Shown here in pieces: positions 9,577 to 17,879 of a stretch of DNA of 46,965 nucleotides (the first letter of the stretch is position 1; each line of letters opens with the position of its first letter). Both the position numbers and the translations under genes were made by a program. The DNA comes from Acinetobacter tandoii DSM 14970 = CIP 107469 (lineage in GTDB: Bacteria; Pseudomonadota; Gammaproteobacteria; Pseudomonadales; Moraxellaceae). The notes under the pieces were generated by a model. That model saw only the letters and a list, made by a program, of their open reading frames with translations. It searched no databases and was not told where the DNA came from. The stretch is from the NCBI RefSeq assembly GCF_000400735.1, contig NZ_KE007371.1, positions 422,187 to 469,151 of the forward strand, in the 5' to 3' direction.

Positions 9577-9589
9577 TGCTTAAATCAAT

Positions 9590-9961
9590 TCAATCACATA
9601 GATCAACCAGTTTCTTTTTGCAAAACCGTAGTTCAATAATTTGCCATGCATCGGCTTGAAAGGACCAAGTTTCTTGAACGACCTGTCCAGGCTGCGCGAG
9701 ATGGAGCAAGATTCGGCATTCAGTTTGTGTCGGGTTAAACTCAAATATTTCAGTTTGAATGTCTAAATGACGAGGCTTCCAGACGCCGTTTTGAACTGCA
9801 TGCTCAATACATGCATAACGACTCAAATTACTTTCTACCTTCCCTTGTGCCTCATATACCACTTTAAATTCTGGATGCTCGTATACCATCAATTCCTGTA
9901 CTTGTCCCGTATAAAAAGCATTCAGCCAATGATCTCGACACTGTTCCAAACTTAAATCCAT
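9590..9961 (-). CDS. Hypothetical protein, NTF2/SnoaL-like
   Basis: 123 aa, no signal peptide. Start ATG 9961 with a GGAAAG stretch upstream. The pattern of an N-terminal helix (LEQCRDHWLNAFYTGQVQEL), a central variable part and a C-terminal run of alternating strands (ECRILLHLA, VVQETWSFQADAWQIIELRFCKK) resembles the NTF2-like or SnoaL fold, whose ligands vary widely. I do not recognise a specific family. It lies convergent to tyrS with only about 60 bp between stops, and gyrB follows downstream on the same strand. Function unknown. Confidence 0.7.
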   Translation of the reverse strand: MDLSLEQCRDHWLNAFYTGQVQELMVYEHPEFKVVYEAQGKVESNLSRYACIEHAVQNGVWKPRHLDIQTEIFEFNPTQTECRILLHLAQPGQVVQETWSFQADAWQIIELRFCKKKLVDLCD

Positions 9962-10049
9962 ATGCTTTCCGCTCAGTTATTTTTAGTCAGCATGACAGAA
10001 CAATACGACAGTTTAATAACCATCACTAAAAACTAACAAAACCGATGCA

Positions 10050-10077
10050 ATAAAAAAGCAGCCCGTAGGCTGCTTTT
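10050..10077 (-). terminator. Intrinsic terminator of gyrB
   Basis: On the minus strand, AAGCAGCC / GGCTGCTT with a TACG loop, then a T-run. It closes the dnaA-dnaN-recF-gyrB stretch. Confidence 0.9.
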
Positions 10078-10091
10078 AAGGTGACACGCTG

Positions 10092-12560
10092 TTAGGCATC
10101 AATATCTGCATTTAAAGCATTCTCTTCAATGAAGGCACGACGTGGTTCGACATCATCCCCCATCAAACAAGAGAACATGCGATCAGCCTCAATCGCATCA
10201 TCAATTGTCACTTGCAACATATTACGATTATCAGGGTCCATCGTGGTTTCCCAGAGCTGCTCGGCGTTCATTTCACCCAAACCTTTATAACGTTGGATCA
10301 TCATGCCGCGACGCGAGTCTTGTAAAATGTGTTGCCATACTTGATGGAAATTGTTGACCGCAATCTTGCGTTCGCCCTTCTCTAAATATGCACCTTCTTC
10401 AAGCAAGCTAAACCAACTCTTCGAGTTTTTCAGCAAACGGACATACTCACCCGAAGACAACAAGCCTGCATCAAGCAAATAGCTGTGCGGAAGGTTGTGC
10501 ACATAAATCGTGATACGTGGGAAATACACCACCACCTTCTGACCATCAGCCAACTCTTTATCAAAAGCTTCCAAGGTCAATTCAGGACGCAAGCTCGGCT
10601 GAGTTTTTTCAACAGCAGCGCGCAATTGCTCACCCCACTGTTGTACATAAGCCAAATCTTGTGAATGATCAAACTTATAAGCATCCATTGAGATCAGACC
10701 ATCCAACAAGCTTGCAGGATAACGCTGAGTTAAACGCTGTAGACTCTTTTGCGAGGTTTGATAATCCGCAATCACATTGGCTAAAGCTTCGCCACGAATC
10801 GCAGGCGCTTCAGCACTAATATGCAAAGCCAAATCATCAATCGCATTTGAAATCAGGAAGGTTTCCAATGCTTCATTATCTTTGATGTATTGCTCTTGCT
10901 TACCTTTTTTCAACTTATACAATGGTGGTTGGGCAATATAAATATGACCACGTTCCACCAATTCTGGCATTTGACGGAAGAAGAAAGTTAACAACAAAGT
11001 ACGAATGTGTGAACCATCGACGTCGGCATCGGTCATGATAATAATTTTATGATAACGTAACTTATCAGGATTGTATTCTTCACGCCCAATACCACAGCCC
11101 AAAGCGGTGATCAGCGTCCCCACTTCCTGAGAAGAAATCATCTTGTCAAAGCGTGCACGTTCTACGTTCAAGATTTTACCTTTCAAGGGTAAAATGGCCT
11201 GCATTTTACGGTTACGCCCTTGTTTCGCCGAACCACCCGCAGAGTCACCCTCGACTAGATACAATTCAGACATTGCAGGATCTTTTTCCTGACAGTCTGC
11301 CAATTTACCTGGCAAACCAGCAATATCTAAGGCACTTTTACGACGAGTCATTTCGCGGGCTTTACGAGCCGCATCACGAGCACGAGCCGCATCAATAATT
11401 TTGCCAGCAATTGATTTTGCTGCAGCAGGATTCTCAAGCAAATACTCAGAGAACGATTTGTTCATCGCCTGCTCAACCGCAGGTTTCACCTCACTCGATA
11501 CCAATTTTTCTTTGGTTTGTGAAGAGAATTTTGGATCTGGCACTTTCACTGAAATAATTGCAGTTAAACCTTCACGCGCATCATCGCCCGTAACTGCTAC
11601 TTTTTCTTTTTTCAGCAGACTCTCATTTTCCATATAGCTGTTTAAGCCACGGGTCAGTGCTGCACGGAAGCCTGCTAAGTGTGTACCACCATCTTTTTGC
11701 GGAATATTGTTGGTGAAGCAACGGACATTTTCTTGATAAGTATCATTCCATTGCAACGCTACTTCCACGCCAATGCCATTTTCAGCTTGAGTGGTAAAGT
11801 GGAAAATGTCATTCAGATGGTTTTTACCCTGATTAATGTATTTAACAAATTCAGATAAACCACCTTCATAGTCATATACATGTTCTAAATTAATTCGCTC
11901 ATCACGAAGAACGATACGCACACCTGCGTTCAGGAAAGACAATTCACGTAAACGACGCGCCAAAATATCGACATTAAAAATCGTTTGGCTAAACGTTTCT
12001 GCACTTGGCCAGAAACGTACAATCGTACCTGTAGTTTCTGTATTGCCAATGACTTTAAGAGGGTACTGTGGGTCACCGTGACGATATTCTTGTTGATGAA
12101 TATGCCCAGCACGATGAATGGTTAACTCGAGTTTGCTCGACAAGGCATTTACAACGGAAACACCTACACCGTGCAAACCACCTGAAACTTTATAACTATT
12201 ATCGTCAAATTTACCGCCAGCGTGCAGAATCGTTAAAATAACTTCTGCGGCAGAAACCCCTTCTTCAGGGTGAATATCGGTTGGAATACCACGACCGTTA
12301 TCAGAAACACTGACCGACTCATCTTCATGAATCGTCACCAAGATTTCATCACAATGACCAGCTAAAGCTTCATCAATGGCGTTATCCACCACCTCGAACA
12401 CCATGTGATGCAAACCTGAACCATCATCAGTATCGCCAATATACATACCTGGGCGCTTACGAACGGCATCCAAACCACGCAACACTTTGATGCTAGAGGA
12501 ATCATAAGCCTTTTCGTTGCTTTGTTCTGTTTGAGTGACAGATTGGTCTTCTGAACTCAT
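10092..12560 (-). CDS. gyrB: DNA gyrase subunit B
   Basis: 822 aa. ATP-driven subunit of gyrase, which introduces negative supercoils together with GyrA (not in the window). GHKL ATPase motifs: VVDNAIDEALAGHCDEI near residue 57, DNGRGIP, and GGLHGVGVSVVNALS near 125. The TOPRIM part has LVEGDSAGGSAKQGRNR, PLKGKILNVE and MTDADVDGSHIRTLLLTFF. The C-terminal GyrA-binding segment ends IEENALNADIDA. Start ATG 12560; the Ser-rich, charged N-terminal extension before LRGLDAVRKRPGMYIG is slightly longer than in E. coli. It lies 43 bp after recF in the usual origin-proximal order. Confidence 0.98.
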   Translation of the reverse strand: MSSEDQSVTQTEQSNEKAYDSSSIKVLRGLDAVRKRPGMYIGDTDDGSGLHHMVFEVVDNAIDEALAGHCDEILVTIHEDESVSVSDNGRGIPTDIHPEEGVSAAEVILTILHAGGKFDDNSYKVSGGLHGVGVSVVNALSSKLELTIHRAGHIHQQEYRHGDPQYPLKVIGNTETTGTIVRFWPSAETFSQTIFNVDILARRLRELSFLNAGVRIVLRDERINLEHVYDYEGGLSEFVKYINQGKNHLNDIFHFTTQAENGIGVEVALQWNDTYQENVRCFTNNIPQKDGGTHLAGFRAALTRGLNSYMENESLLKKEKVAVTGDDAREGLTAIISVKVPDPKFSSQTKEKLVSSEVKPAVEQAMNKSFSEYLLENPAAAKSIAGKIIDAARARDAARKAREMTRRKSALDIAGLPGKLADCQEKDPAMSELYLVEGDSAGGSAKQGRNRKMQAILPLKGKILNVERARFDKMISSQEVGTLITALGCGIGREEYNPDKLRYHKIIIMTDADVDGSHIRTLLLTFFFRQMPELVERGHIYIAQPPLYKLKKGKQEQYIKDNEALETFLISNAIDDLALHISAEAPAIRGEALANVIADYQTSQKSLQRLTQRYPASLLDGLISMDAYKFDHSQDLAYVQQWGEQLRAAVEKTQPSLRPELTLEAFDKELADGQKVVVYFPRITIYVHNLPHSYLLDAGLLSSGEYVRLLKNSKSWFSLLEEGAYLEKGERKIAVNNFHQVWQHILQDSRRGMMIQRYKGLGEMNAEQLWETTMDPDNRNMLQVTIDDAIEADRMFSCLMGDDVEPRRAFIEENALNADIDA

Positions 12561-12603
12561 GGTTACTCCCTAGTGAAAAATCGGTCTATCCAAAGATGGG
12601 AAA

Positions 12604-13686
12604 TCATTGCACAACACATGCTACTTGGCCATTTTCCACGTGGAACAATTGGTGGGAAATAGACAAGTCATGTAAATGTTTTTGCACAGATTCATGCTCT
12701 AAAGTGGTAATAAAAACTTGACTACCAAGTTGGCTTAATCGCTCAATTAAACGTTGTTGTGCGGCTAAATCTAATTCTGCTGTCAGATCATCTAATAATA
12801 CCACAGTTTCCTTATTACAGGCATGTAGCATTGCAATCTGTGAGAGTTTTAGCGCTATAATCAGTAGCTTTTTTTGGCCGCGGGATAAAACAATATCCGC
12901 CTCCCCGTTAGGGGTTTTCAGGCGTAAATCGGCACGATGTGGACCATATTCTGTATATCTTCGATCCACATCTTTTTGATGATGAATGCATAGGTCATGT
13001 AGCAATCCATGTTCAGTATGAAAGCCAGCAATATATTGCAGTTCAACATTTAAGTTAGGCAGCAGATAGTGTAAATCTTGCTGAAAAAATACATTCCACT
13101 GTTCCACAATCGCAACCCGCTGTGAATGCAAAATTTCACCATATTCACCCAACATTTTATTCCACGGTTCTAAGCTTTCTAGACTTAAATGCCGCTGCGA
13201 CTTTAATAGGCTATTGCGTTGTTTTAAGGCACGCGAATAATATTGCCAAGCATGATAAAACTCTGGTTCCACGTGAAACATTAGCCAGTCGAGTAATTGT
13301 CGTCTTGGTTTGGCACCCTGATCAATAATATCGGTACTTTGCGGATCGATATGCTGTAAAGGCAGTAGTTTGGCCAACTGCCCTTGTGTGGCAATATGAT
13401 CTCCATTCACTTTCATAACCTGCTCACCATTAATATGTTTTTGCATTCCAATTTTTTCACTGGAAGATTGAGCAAAAACAACAGCATTCTGAGCATCATG
13501 CAGAATATAGTGTTTGGGAATATGGGTGCGAAAGGAACGACCCGTCGCCAGCAAATGGATCGCCTCCAAAATTGAAGTTTTTCCCGAACCATTCGAACCA
13601 TAAAAGACGTTAAACGGCTGCAACTCAGAGAGTGCAACCGTTTTTAAATTACGAACACGTTCGATGTTTAAACGCGTAATCTGCAT
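12604..13686 (-). CDS. recF: DNA replication and repair protein RecF
   Basis: 360 aa SMC-like ATPase that helps load RecA at gaps and stalled forks (RecFOR pathway). Walker A is FYGSNGSGKTS near residue 29; the ABC-type signature is LSRGQKKL and Walker B is VVLLDDLTAELD. Start ATG 13686 gives the family start MQITRLNIERVRNL. It follows dnaN by only 14 bp, so the two are probably co-transcribed, and gyrB follows after 43 bp. Confidence 0.97.
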   Translation of the reverse strand: MQITRLNIERVRNLKTVALSELQPFNVFYGSNGSGKTSILEAIHLLATGRSFRTHIPKHYILHDAQNAVVFAQSSSEKIGMQKHINGEQVMKVNGDHIATQGQLAKLLPLQHIDPQSTDIIDQGAKPRRQLLDWLMFHVEPEFYHAWQYYSRALKQRNSLLKSQRHLSLESLEPWNKMLGEYGEILHSQRVAIVEQWNVFFQQDLHYLLPNLNVELQYIAGFHTEHGLLHDLCIHHQKDVDRRYTEYGPHRADLRLKTPNGEADIVLSRGQKKLLIIALKLSQIAMLHACNKETVVLLDDLTAELDLAAQQRLIERLSQLGSQVFITTLEHESVQKHLHDLSISHQLFHVENGQVACVVQ

Positions 13687-13700
13687 AATAAATCTAGCGA

Positions 13701-14849
13701 TTACACACGCATTGGCATAACAACATAGGTCTGATCAGCATGTGCAGGATCATGAACCAATACTGATTGGTTGGCCTCACTCATGGTCATCGATACATCA
13801 TCACCATCTAGGACACCAAGCACATCCAGTAAATACTGTGCATTAAATGACATTTCTAACGGTGCATCGTTGTACTGAATTGCCAAATCTTCAATCGCTT
13901 CATCTTGCTCAGGGTTATTGGCACGCAATTGCAAAGTATCTGCACTGAAATTCAAGAATACGCCACGCAGTTTTTCATTACTTAAAATCGAAACACGCTG
14001 TAAAGACTGCTTAAACACATCATGAGCAATTAATACATTTTTATCACCACCACGAGGAATGACACGGCGATAATCTGGAAATTTCCCATCGATCAGTTTC
14101 GTGGTAAAACGAACAGTAATGGTTCCCTGCTCTTTATCGCGGCTTGGTGTATTAATGGTCACATTCAGTAGTTCACGACCAATTAATAACGACAATTGCT
14201 CATCTTCAATGCTCAGTAAACGTTGTAATTCACCCACGGCTTTACGCGGTACAATCGCTTGAATCAACTGTTGCGTATTTGAAGAAGCCAATGTTTCACA
14301 CAAGGCCAAACGGTGACCATCTGTTGTGACTGCACGCAATTGATTTTCATCAATTTCTAGTAAAGTACCTGTTAAATAAAAACGAACATCCTGTACAGCC
14401 ATTGCAAAGGCCGTTTTTTCAAATAAACGTTTTAATTCACGCTGAGTGACCGCAACTTGTGTGCCTTGTGTGTTTTCTGTATTAAGCAACGGGTAATCTT
14501 CGGCAGGCAAAGTCCCCAATACAAAACGGCTGTTCCCCGATTTCAGAATACAGCGCTGATCTTCGGTAATTTGAATATCGATTAAGGCAGAACTTGGTAA
14601 AGATTTACAGATATCCATCAGTTTACGTGCAGGTACTGTCGTTTCACCCGCTTGTAAGCACGCACCTTCCATTAAATTGGTACTCGCAACCAATTCAACT
14701 TCTAAATCTGAACCTGTAATCGCCAAAGCATTTTGACTCACTTGTACTTTAACATTCGATAAAATGTTTAAGGTGTGGCGACGTTCCACCGCTCCTACTA
14801 CATGTGAAAGAACATTAAGTAAACTTTCTTTGGCGATTTTTAAACGCAC
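13701..14849 (-). CDS. dnaN: DNA polymerase III sliding clamp (beta subunit)
   Basis: 382 aa, three repeated clamp domains as expected (E. coli 366 aa). The N-terminus MRLKIAKESLLNVLSHVVGAVERRHTL-type start and the C-terminal ...TYVVMPMRV are characteristic; the final PMR-type end shapes the cleft that binds polymerases and the initiation regulator Hda. It follows dnaA by 110 bp and precedes recF by 14 bp. The AT-rich dnaA-dnaN gap may carry a promoter, but none was clear enough to list. Confidence 0.97.
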   Translation of the reverse strand: MRLKIAKESLLNVLSHVVGAVERRHTLNILSNVKVQVSQNALAITGSDLEVELVASTNLMEGACLQAGETTVPARKLMDICKSLPSSALIDIQITEDQRCILKSGNSRFVLGTLPAEDYPLLNTENTQGTQVAVTQRELKRLFEKTAFAMAVQDVRFYLTGTLLEIDENQLRAVTTDGHRLALCETLASSNTQQLIQAIVPRKAVGELQRLLSIEDEQLSLLIGRELLNVTINTPSRDKEQGTITVRFTTKLIDGKFPDYRRVIPRGGDKNVLIAHDVFKQSLQRVSILSNEKLRGVFLNFSADTLQLRANNPEQDEAIEDLAIQYNDAPLEMSFNAQYLLDVLGVLDGDDVSMTMSEANQSVLVHDPAHADQTYVVMPMRV

Positions 14850-14959
14850 GATGCATTCCTCGAAAAAACTGAAGATGAAATATAAATAAATGTGTTTTTA
14901 GCAGTGTACTATGCGGCAGAATATACCGCATTGCAAGAATAGAATTTGATCAATATAGA

Positions 14960-16339
14960 TTAGCTTTGCAGCAGGCGTTGCAAGTTTTTGTAATCCTCAT
15001 TAAAGATCGGATCATCCTCTCTGAGGCTTTGTACTTTTTCACACGCATGCATGACAGTACTGTGGTCACGACCACCAAATGCCATACCAATTTCAGGAAA
15101 ACTGTCCCCAGTCAGTTCACGTGCCAAGCCCATTGCCAATTGACGAGGGCGTGCATAAATACGCGTCCGTTTAGGACCAATTAACTCTTTCAATGGAATA
15201 CGGAAATATTCGCTTACCACTCGCTGAATGTTTTCTGTACTGATGGTTCGAGCACGAATCGCCAATACATCTTTCAGTGACTCGCGCACCACATCAAGAT
15301 CAATCGATGTACCTTTAAACCGTGAAATAGCGACGACTTTATTGAGTGCACCTTCTAACTCACGGACATTGGCAACCACTTGTTGTGCAATAAATAACGC
15401 ACAATTACGTGGTAAATCTACGCCACTGCTTTGAGCTTTCTTCAATAAAATCTCAATTCGCGTTTCAATATCAGGAGGTTCTACACCAACCGACAAGCCC
15501 CAAGAAAAACGCGAAACTAAACGGGCATCGAGTTCCGTCAATTCTTTAGGATAACGGTCCGAAGTTAAGATAATTTGCTTCGATTCATCCAATAAGGCGT
15601 TAAATGTATAGAAAAACTCGACCAAACTGGCTTCTTTTCCAGCCAATAAGTGAATATCGTCCACCAGAAGTAGGTCTAAAGAACGACAGTTTTTCTTAAA
15701 TTCTTCCACTTTGCCTTGTTGTAAGGAGCTGACAAAATCTTGCACAAAGCTTTCAGCGGTCATATACATCACTCGTGCATTTGGCTTAGCTTGCAATAAA
15801 GCATTCCCTACCGCTTGCATTAAGTGAGTTTTACCTAAACCTGTTGGGCCATATAAAAACAAAGGGTTATGCTGAGAAGCCCCCAATTGAGTCAATACTT
15901 TACGGCAAGTTTCAGCGGCCATTTGGTTGGAACGACCTTCAACAAACAGTGAAAAAGTAAATAAAGGATTTAGCAATCGCTTTTTGTTTTTTAGCGACGA
16001 ATCATCTTTTTCTTTCTTTGGCTTTACTGCTGGTACAGGGGGTGAAGTTTCCAAGGCTGCTGTTGTTGTAGCAGGTTGTTCACTTGGAGATAAAATTGCA
16101 CCAGGCCGAGAATCTACCATGATTTCCACATGACGTACTCGTCCTTCTGACAATTGCTCTGCCAAAATAGTAATAAGTTCTAAATGATGTTCTTGAATAT
16201 AACGCGTCCAATATGGATTAGGCGCATATAGTCGCAAAGTGTCTTCTAACTCTTCAGCAACTAAAGGGCGAATCCACATTGTAAAAACATTTCCAGAGAG
16301 CTCTTGTCGCAAGCGAGTTAAGCAGTCTGTCCAAAGCAT
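14960..16339 (-). CDS. dnaA: Chromosomal replication initiator DnaA
   Basis: 459 aa. Domain I is MLWTDCLTRLRQELSGNVFTMWIRPL (DnaB/DiaA contacts). Domain II is a short charged linker (about 75-125). Domain III is an AAA+ ATPase with Walker A GPTGLGKTH near 167, Walker B LLLVDDIHLL and the box VII region ARLVSRFSWGL. Domain IV has the DnaA signature FGGRDHSTVMHACEKV, which binds DnaA boxes. Start ATG 16339. oriC lies directly upstream, so DnaA probably regulates its own gene through boxes at 16415-16550. Confidence 0.98.
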   Translation of the reverse strand: MLWTDCLTRLRQELSGNVFTMWIRPLVAEELEDTLRLYAPNPYWTRYIQEHHLELITILAEQLSEGRVRHVEIMVDSRPGAILSPSEQPATTTAALETSPPVPAVKPKKEKDDSSLKNKKRLLNPLFTFSLFVEGRSNQMAAETCRKVLTQLGASQHNPLFLYGPTGLGKTHLMQAVGNALLQAKPNARVMYMTAESFVQDFVSSLQQGKVEEFKKNCRSLDLLLVDDIHLLAGKEASLVEFFYTFNALLDESKQIILTSDRYPKELTELDARLVSRFSWGLSVGVEPPDIETRIEILLKKAQSSGVDLPRNCALFIAQQVVANVRELEGALNKVVAISRFKGTSIDLDVVRESLKDVLAIRARTISTENIQRVVSEYFRIPLKELIGPKRTRIYARPRQLAMGLARELTGDSFPEIGMAFGGRDHSTVMHACEKVQSLREDDPIFNEDYKNLQRLLQS

Positions 16340-16920
16340 GTGAAACCCCTATTCATCCATTTTTAAATTTAAAAACACCACTGTCCGCCAAAGCGGGTCG
16401 CCATTCTAACCAAGTTATCCACATCTGTCATGAAGAATTCTGCAAAATTTGCTCAAAAAAGAAATAAACAAACTAAATTTAAATTCAAAACCTCATGTGG
16501 ATAAAAGCATCCGCAGGCTGTGGATAAAAATAACCACCAAGTTATCCACAATTGATTAAAATCTTAAAAACACAGATATCCACAGGCTTAAGTCTTGTTT
16601 TTATATATTAAAAATAGCTTTTCCACAGAAAAAGTGCCCCCTAATAAGAATAAATTTAAATTTTAAAATTTGAATTTATTTATTAAAGCTCACTTTCATT
16701 GGGGATAACTTGAATAAAAGAATAAATTTAAATTTAAACCACCAGTTGTCTATCGTTGTGTGGATAAATTTGTGAATAATATTGTTTATAACTTATTTTC
16801 TATTATTTAACAAATTATTATGGTGTGAATACTTTTTAATTGAGTGAATAGAACAATTGAGGTATTTGTAGACAAGCTGATTTGGTTACAAGTTTATTTG
16901 CTCTGAAAGAGTGTTTTTGA
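16340..16920. other. oriC: Replication origin oriC (dnaA-rpmH intergenic region)
   Basis: The region lies between dnaA and rpmH, as in many gammaproteobacteria. Perfect 9-mers TTATCCACA occur at 16415-16423 (+), 16496-16504 (-), 16519-16527 (-), 16542-16550 (+) and 16759-16767 (-). One-mismatch boxes occur at 16576-16584, 16619-16627, 16700-16708 and 16771-16779. Three central perfect boxes start exactly 23 bp apart. AT-rich stretches at about 16590-16690 and 16720-16870 are candidates for the unwinding element. No gene fits here. Confidence 0.93.
16362..16738. repeat. TTTRAATTYAAA palindromes within oriC
   Basis: Three full matches to the 12-bp palindrome: 16362-16373 (TTTAAATTTAAA), 16478-16489 (TTTAAATTCAAA) and 16727-16738 (TTTAAATTTAAA). 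A partial cluster lies at 16652-16664. The same motif is arrayed at 35354-35812. In oriC they interleave with DnaA boxes and AT-rich tracts. Confidence 0.6.
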
Positions 16921-16949
16921 TTGACAGCTCAAGCAATGAACACTAAAAT
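16921..16949 (+). promoter_or_regulatory. rpmH promoter
   Basis: TTGACA (16921-16926), 17-bp spacer, TAAAAT (16944-16949). The expected start near 16956 lies about 34 bp before the rpmH ATG and just outside the last DnaA-like box. Confidence 0.8.
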
Positions 16950-16989
16950 CGCGGACCTTTATAGAAAGATCAATTTTTGGAGTTTCGAT

Positions 16990-17124
16990 ATGAAACGTAC
17001 ATTCCAACCATCTGAATTAAAGCGTAAACGCGTTCATGGTTTCCGTGCTCGTATGGCTACTAAAGCTGGTCGTCAAGTATTAGCTCGCCGTCGTGCAAAA
17101 GGTCGTCACAGCTTAACTGTTTAA
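16990..17124 (+). CDS. rpmH: 50S ribosomal protein L34
   Basis: 44 aa, very basic, with the invariant [20 protein letters not shown] start and [12 protein letters not shown] end. SD GGAG (16979-16982) precedes ATG 16990. The in-frame extension upstream runs back through the promoter and is not coding. It starts the rpmH-rnpA-yidD-yidC cluster. Confidence 0.98.
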
Positions 17125-17154
17125 TCTGTTAACGCTTAAACGATTTTGGGTGTT

Positions 17155-17544
17155 ATGACACTTTATGACTTCGGCGCAGAGCGGCGTCTTCGCTGTGCTG
17201 CCGATTATAAAGTTGTATTTGATGGTGCGCTTTTTAAAGTGCATCAACCCCATTTCTTGTTTCTTGCAACATATTCCAAGCAACCTAACAGTCGTTTGGG
17301 AATTGTTGTTGCCAAGAAAAAAGTGCGCCGTGCGCATGAAAGAAATAGAGTAAAACGACTTGCTCGCGAAAGCTTTCGCCTGCATCAAATGCAACTGGAT
17401 GCCTTGGATATTGTTGTTATGCCTAAAGTTGGTATAGAAACAGTCACCAATTCAGAATTGCATCAGCAATTACAATTTGCTTGGCAAAAGCTGCAACGCA
17501 TTGTCAAAAAGCATTCAAAAATAGCTCCCTCCCCACAGAAGTAG
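17155..17544 (+). CDS. rnpA: Ribonuclease P protein component
   Basis: 129 aa basic protein that pairs with the RNase P RNA (not in the window) to mature tRNA 5' ends. The signature AHERNRVKRLARESFR is present, preceded by RLGIVVAKKKVRRA and FLFLATYSKQPNSRLG. ATG 17155 is preceded by a close GGG (17148-17150); an in-frame TTG at 17146 is the other possible start. It begins about 30 bp after rpmH, so the two are co-transcribed. Confidence 0.95.
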   Translation: MTLYDFGAERRLRCAADYKVVFDGALFKVHQPHFLFLATYSKQPNSRLGIVVAKKKVRRAHERNRVKRLARESFRLHQMQLDALDIVVMPKVGIETVTNSELHQQLQFAWQKLQRIVKKHSKIAPSPQK

Positions 17545-17553
17545 AGAAAGCCA

Positions 17554-17874
17554 ATGGTACGTGTGCTGCATTGGTTCATTCGATTCTATCAGATCGCGAT
17601 TAGTCCTATGTTGGGACCACGCTGTCGTTATATACCTACATGTTCTCAATATTCATTGGAAGCAATCCATACGCATGGAGCTGTAAGGGGTGTTTGGTTG
17701 GCTGCAAATCGTATTTGTCGATGTCATCCATGGGGCGGCTCAGGTTATGATCCTGTTCCTGCAAAAGCAATTCGTTTTATTTCATTTCAGCAAATCGATT
17801 CTCAAATGCATCTCGTTGCTGTACCCTTTCGTGGATGTTTATGGAATCAAAATCACTCTAACTTTTTGGGGTAA
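17554..17874 (+). CDS. yidD: Membrane protein insertion efficiency factor YidD
   Basis: 106 aa. It contains the family block FYQIAISPMLGPRCRYIPTCSQYSLEAI with the Cys-rich CSQY motif, and CHPWGGSGYDPVP. An amphipathic N-terminal helix binds the inner leaflet. It aids YidC-dependent insertion. It lies 9 bp after rnpA and 5 bp before yidC, so it is within the operon. The C-terminal 30 residues (ISFQQIDSQMHLVAV...) are a variable tail. Confidence 0.94.
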   Translation: MVRVLHWFIRFYQIAISPMLGPRCRYIPTCSQYSLEAIHTHGAVRGVWLAANRICRCHPWGGSGYDPVPAKAIRFISFQQIDSQMHLVAVPFRGCLWNQNHSNFLG

Positions 17875-17879
17875 TAGAT

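Noticed and set aside
16340..16989. Coding sequence in the oriC gap
   Set aside because: No frame with SD and sensible composition. The frame extending rpmH upstream to 16921 starts inside the promoter.
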